From contig NZ_JAFBED010000003.1 of the NCBI RefSeq assembly GCF_016908565.1, positions 62,001 to 126,000 of the forward strand: 64,000 bases of DNA, written 5' to 3'. The notes beneath the pieces were generated by a model. The model worked only from the letters and a program-made list of their open reading frames with translations, was not told where the DNA came from and made no database searches. The stretch's first letter is position 1. Every line of letters begins with the position of its first letter. The stretch comes from Sutcliffiella tianshenii. GTDB taxonomy: Bacteria > Bacillota > Bacilli > Bacillales > Bacillaceae_I. Shown here piece by piece: positions 61,177-64,000 of this stretch. The position numbers were made by a program, and so were the translations under genes.

Positions 61177-62127
61177 TTCTACTGTTATCACATCTTCTTC
61201 CTTCACTATTCCTATCAGAAGTTTTTCCCCTACCTGATAGATGTCCTCTGCCAGAATAGTCACATGCTTTTGATTGTCTGCCAGTTTGATATCGTAAAAG
61301 ACTCTTCCGTGCTTCATTCTTTTATTCAAGATAGTTGCACTCCAGGATCGGGCATGGGTTTCTCCATGTTTGATGACATGGAGTTTTTCTGTATGCACAA
61401 ACGTAGAAGGATCGAGCATGAACCCGTCTGAGTAGAACTCTGCGACAAAAGTACTTTTCGGATGATAGTAGATGTCGGATGGGTCGCCAATCTGCTGGAG
61501 TCTTCCTTCCCCAAATACTGACACCCTGTCCCCCATGATCATCGCCTCTTCAATATCATGTGTGACAAAGATCGCGGTTGTGTTCTGCTCTTTCAGAAGC
61601 CGCTTCACCCAATCCCTTGTTTCCTGCCGTAGCGCATTATCGAGACTGCTGAACGGTTCATCCAGCAGTAGCAGGCTTGGACTTGTAACCAATGCACGGG
61701 CAAGGGCCACGCGTTGCTGCTGTCCACCCGACAATTCATAGGGCATGAAGTTTTCATAGTCTGAGAGATTGACCTTAGCTAGAAAGCTTCTTGCTTTTGC
61801 CGTATTCTCTTTTTTACTTCTCTTTTGGAACTTGAGTCCGTACATGACATTATCCAGTACTGTCATGTGTGGAAAAAGAAACGGCTGCTGGAACATCATG
61901 ACAACCGGTCTTATGCTTGCAGGTATGCTGGTCATTTCTTTTTCTTCGATATAGAAAGAACCACCTGACATTTCCTCGAGTCCTGCAAGGCATTTGAGAA
62001 GGGTCGACTTTCCGGTGCCGGATGGTCCGACAATACTGAGGATCTCCCCCTTTGTCATCGTAAAACTGACAGATTCAAAAACATAAGACTTTTTAAAAGC
62101 CTTTTTCATATCGTGAATGGCTATCAT
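61174..62127 (-). CDS. ABC importer ATPase subunit (YnjD-like)
   Basis: A 317-aa nucleotide-binding protein. Walker A GPSGTGKST (~35), Q-loop MMFQQPFLFPH, signature LSGGQQQRVALARAL, Walker B LLLLDEPFSSLD, H-loop IFVTHDIEEA. A C-terminal TOBE/OB-like domain (~235-317, ATILNKRMKHGRVFYDIKLADNQKHVTI) is typical of CUT1/spermidine/molybdate-type importers. It follows the permeases with 6-nt spacing. Confidence 0.92.
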   Translation of the reverse strand: MIAIHDMKKAFKKSYVFESVSFTMTKGEILSIVGPSGTGKSTLLKCLAGLEEMSGGSFYIEEKEMTSIPASIRPVVMMFQQPFLFPHMTVLDNVMYGLKFQKRSKKENTAKARSFLAKVNLSDYENFMPYELSGGQQQRVALARALVTSPSLLLLDEPFSSLDNALRQETRDWVKRLLKEQNTTAIFVTHDIEEAMIMGDRVSVFGEGRLQQIGDPSDIYYHPKSTFVAEFYSDGFMLDPSTFVHTEKLHVIKHGETHARSWSATILNKRMKHGRVFYDIKLADNQKHVTILAEDIYQVGEKLLIGIVKEEDVITVE

Positions 62128-62133
62128 GAAATA

Positions 62134-62934
62134 TCACTTCCTGAACGAACGGTTTTTATAGGGATTCATTAAATGGAACATAACTTCAAACAAGATGATC
62201 ACCAATATCGGAAGAAAGGCAAACAAGAGCGAAAAGCTTGCAATCACCGAGGTATCGACAGTTTTCAGGTAGGGAAAATAAAGCAGTGCCAGTGTCAGCA
62301 CATTCCCCCCTCCGATGATGGAGGTAAGGGCGAATTGACCTAGTGAAATTACAAATATGAGAAATACCGCACTTCGGAAGCTTGAGGTCATCTGTGGAAG
62401 GTACACCGAATAGAACGCGTACAGCTTGTTCCCGCCAAGCGTCACTACCTGGTTCTCCCAACCCTCGCCAAGGCGTTCAAATCCTGCACGGAAAATCTTG
62501 ATTGAATAAGGGACGGTCGGGATCAGGTGAATCAAAATCACACCAAGTATCGTGTCACTTAACCCGACGCGGATCATCGCAATATGAATCCCCATTACAA
62601 CAGCTAGACTCGGGATGAGTATCGGGAGGATCAACAGGGTTTCGAGCCACGCTTTGCCTTTAAAAGTATGAAAAGCGAGCTTTCTCGCTGCTGGAAGGGC
62701 GATGACAAAGTTCAGGAGAATGACACTGATCCCGATAGCAAGGCTTGTAAGCACCGCTCGGATCAGTTGCGGCTCTCCCATAAGTACAGACCAGCCCCTC
62801 AGGCTTAAACCGGGAGGCAGCACCTCACCCCATCTCCAGTTGTAGGCAAAGCTATTTAATAGAAGTAATAGGACCGGTGTGAGAAAGAATAGCCCCCACA
62901 CGAAATGCCAAGTTCTTTTCATAGAATCATCCAT
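62134..62934 (-). CDS. ABC importer permease
   Basis: A 266-aa permease of the MalG/PotC type with about six helices. The EAA loop is FERLGEGWENQVVTLGGNKLYAFYSVYLPQM. Helix VVMGIHIAMIRVGLSDTILGVILIHLIPTVPYSI is characteristic. It starts 4 nt after the other permease's stop. Confidence 0.9.
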   Translation of the reverse strand: MDDSMKRTWHFVWGLFFLTPVLLLLLNSFAYNWRWGEVLPPGLSLRGWSVLMGEPQLIRAVLTSLAIGISVILLNFVIALPAARKLAFHTFKGKAWLETLLILPILIPSLAVVMGIHIAMIRVGLSDTILGVILIHLIPTVPYSIKIFRAGFERLGEGWENQVVTLGGNKLYAFYSVYLPQMTSSFRSAVFLIFVISLGQFALTSIIGGGNVLTLALLYFPYLKTVDTSVIASFSLLFAFLPILVIILFEVMFHLMNPYKNRSFRK

Positions 62935-62937
62935 TTT

Positions 62938-63801
62938 CTAGTTATTTCCCCTCATCATCTGATAGCGTTTCTTATTCATCGAGGAGGAGGCAGCTGCCGT
63001 GATGAACAGAATGAGGACGGTTATGCAGATCATGAAAGCGAAGGATAATGGCCGCTTGCTCCAATCTCCCTGGAAGAACCATTCGTATGCAACGACCGAT
63101 ACCATCTGAGGGTAGGTCGTGCCGAGCAGGTAAGGCAACTCGAATGCTGCGATGACAAAGGCAAAAACAATGATGCCCGCCTCGACGATTACAGGATAGA
63201 CCCATGGCCACTCCACCGTCTTGAACACATTCCACCTGCTTCCCCCAAGGGTCCTTACCACCTGAGGCAGCTCCTTCGGCAAATTCATATACACCGGCAG
63301 CAGGAGCAGGACCACAAATGGAACCTCCTTTGATATATACGTAAGGATGATGCCCATTCCATGTTCATCCTGAATGATCAGCGGAAAGGAAGACGCCGTC
63401 TCAATGACACCTAATCTATAAAATATCGAAGAGAGCCAACCTGTCTGTGAGAACAAGAGGATCATCATGTATCCCCAGACAAAGTGGGGGAAAAGCATCG
63501 GAAGCCATAGCAGGCTCCGAGACCTTCCACTCAAAAGCCTATGGTGCAGCAGTTTTGTCACGCCCAAGCCAATCACAAGGGAGCAAAGGGTGGACACTCC
63601 TGCTATAGATAGACTGTATACAATTGAATCCCGGAAGCGATCCTCTTCGAAAAGGGTCGAATAATGTTCCCACGTCCAACCTGTGCTGCAGGCCACACTT
63701 TCACAAAAGGAAAGAAAGAGCGCATAGAGGACGACAAAGCTGATCAGGATGAGAGCAGGCAGAAATGCCAGAAAGTGTTTAGTCTGTCTTGACCACTTCA
63801 T
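62938..63801 (-). CDS. ABC importer permease
   Basis: A 287-aa permease of the PotB type. EAA loop PKELPQVVRTLGGSRWNVFKTVEWPWVYPV. Helices LILISFVVLYALFLSFCESV and LPMLFPHFVWGYMMILLFSQTGWLSSIFYRLGV. AAGGAG precedes the ATG, which overlaps the substrate-binding protein gene by 23 nt. Together with 62134-62934 it corresponds to the two halves of E. coli YnjC. Confidence 0.9.
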   Translation of the reverse strand: MKWSRQTKHFLAFLPALILISFVVLYALFLSFCESVACSTGWTWEHYSTLFEEDRFRDSIVYSLSIAGVSTLCSLVIGLGVTKLLHHRLLSGRSRSLLWLPMLFPHFVWGYMMILLFSQTGWLSSIFYRLGVIETASSFPLIIQDEHGMGIILTYISKEVPFVVLLLLPVYMNLPKELPQVVRTLGGSRWNVFKTVEWPWVYPVIVEAGIIVFAFVIAAFELPYLLGTTYPQMVSVVAYEWFFQGDWSKRPLSFAFMICITVLILFITAAASSSMNKKRYQMMRGNN

Positions 63802-64000
63802 TGATCCAATGCTCCTTTATCCAGTTCACATACTTCGCATCCACTTCCGGCAGGTTCTTTTCGGCAAGCTCCTCAGGCGGCAGCACAGAAGCTCCTCTAT
63901 CCATTGACTCCATCTTAGCCTTATCTTCTTCCGATAGCTTCCCAGGATCTAATGCAATATTTTCTCCCCAGTAGGTGGAATCATATTTCATCAGCTGTGC
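63779..64000 (-). CDS. ABC importer substrate-binding protein, C-terminal part (window edge)
   Basis: Only the last ~70 residues lie in the window: YDSTYWGENIALDPGKLSEEDKAKMESMDRGAS...DAKYVNWIKEHWINEVVKTD, the end of an extracellular solute-binding protein (YnjB-like). The open frame continues past 64000. The solute cannot be told from this fragment. Confidence 0.75.
   Translation of the reverse strand, partial: AQLMKYDSTYWGENIALDPGKLSEEDKAKMESMDRGASVLPPEELAEKNLPEVDAKYVNWIKEHWINEVVKTD

Noticed and set aside
1-64000. tRNA, rRNA, prophage or IS elements
   Set aside because: No cloverleaf, rRNA core, integrase or transposase reading frame was found on either strand.

Overview
The window looks like chromosome from an endospore-forming, low-to-mid GC member of the Bacillaceae. 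The evidence is Bacillus-type ribosome-binding sites, frequent TTG/GTG starts, intrinsic terminators behind most units, two GerA-type germination loci, a squalene-hopene/sporulenol cyclase, a glcT-ptsG pair with its antiterminator leader, Spx, LCP and IDEAL proteins, and a homologue of bacillopeptidase F. I saw no rRNA, tRNA, CRISPR array, prophage or intact insertion sequence. The species cannot be named from the sequence alone.

Layout. 1-6.3 kb: a secreted nucleotidase, an MBL hydrolase, then glcT-ptsG with a long terminator/RAT leader. 6.4-11.7 kb: an ECF sigma/anti-sigma pair facing a gerA-gerC-gerB germination operon. 11.8-22 kb: many short units (acetyltransferases, methyltransferase, hydrolases, DinB, IDEAL, Rrf2, Spx, HAD, a repeat-built coiled-coil protein, RarD), with a helically phased repeat array near 16.7 kb. 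22-26 kb: a giant Vpr-like subtilase with apparent cohesin-like and dockerin-like modules. 26.5-31.5 kb: GNAT, LCP and a run of small lipoproteins and membrane proteins, one of them frameshifted. 31.6-40.2 kb: sporulenol cyclase, a VOC-MerR pair, an orphan GerA, an acyl-CoA dehydrogenase of the hydroxyacyl type and a phosphoesterase. 40.4-46 kb: an apparent ECF sigma - anti-sigma - bacillopeptidase F operon. 46.3-49.7 kb: LysE, then a putative metal operon (DeoR-NosL-like regulator, PepSY membrane protein, His-tailed lipoprotein). 49.7-56 kb: small lipoproteins and membrane proteins, including a paralogue of the 28.7 kb lipoprotein, a frameshifted DUF3231 gene and a perfect Fur box. 56.2-64 kb: an EamA transporter behind an attenuator-like hairpin, then a cluster joining an ABC importer, a CDP-alcohol phosphatidyltransferase, a TVP38/VTT membrane protein and two flavoprotein oxidoreductases.

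The best candidate for an undescribed system is the 57.3-64.0 kb cluster. Its gene content recalls the uncharacterised E. coli ydjXYZ-ynjABCDEF region near selD, and one of its flavoproteins resembles the FAD module that is fused to SelD in some bacteria. Other items worth attention are the DeoR-NosL regulator operon, the cohesin/dockerin-like protease, the 20-21 bp phased repeat array, the Fur box before an unknown small gene, and two single-base frameshifts that are either real decay or assembly errors.
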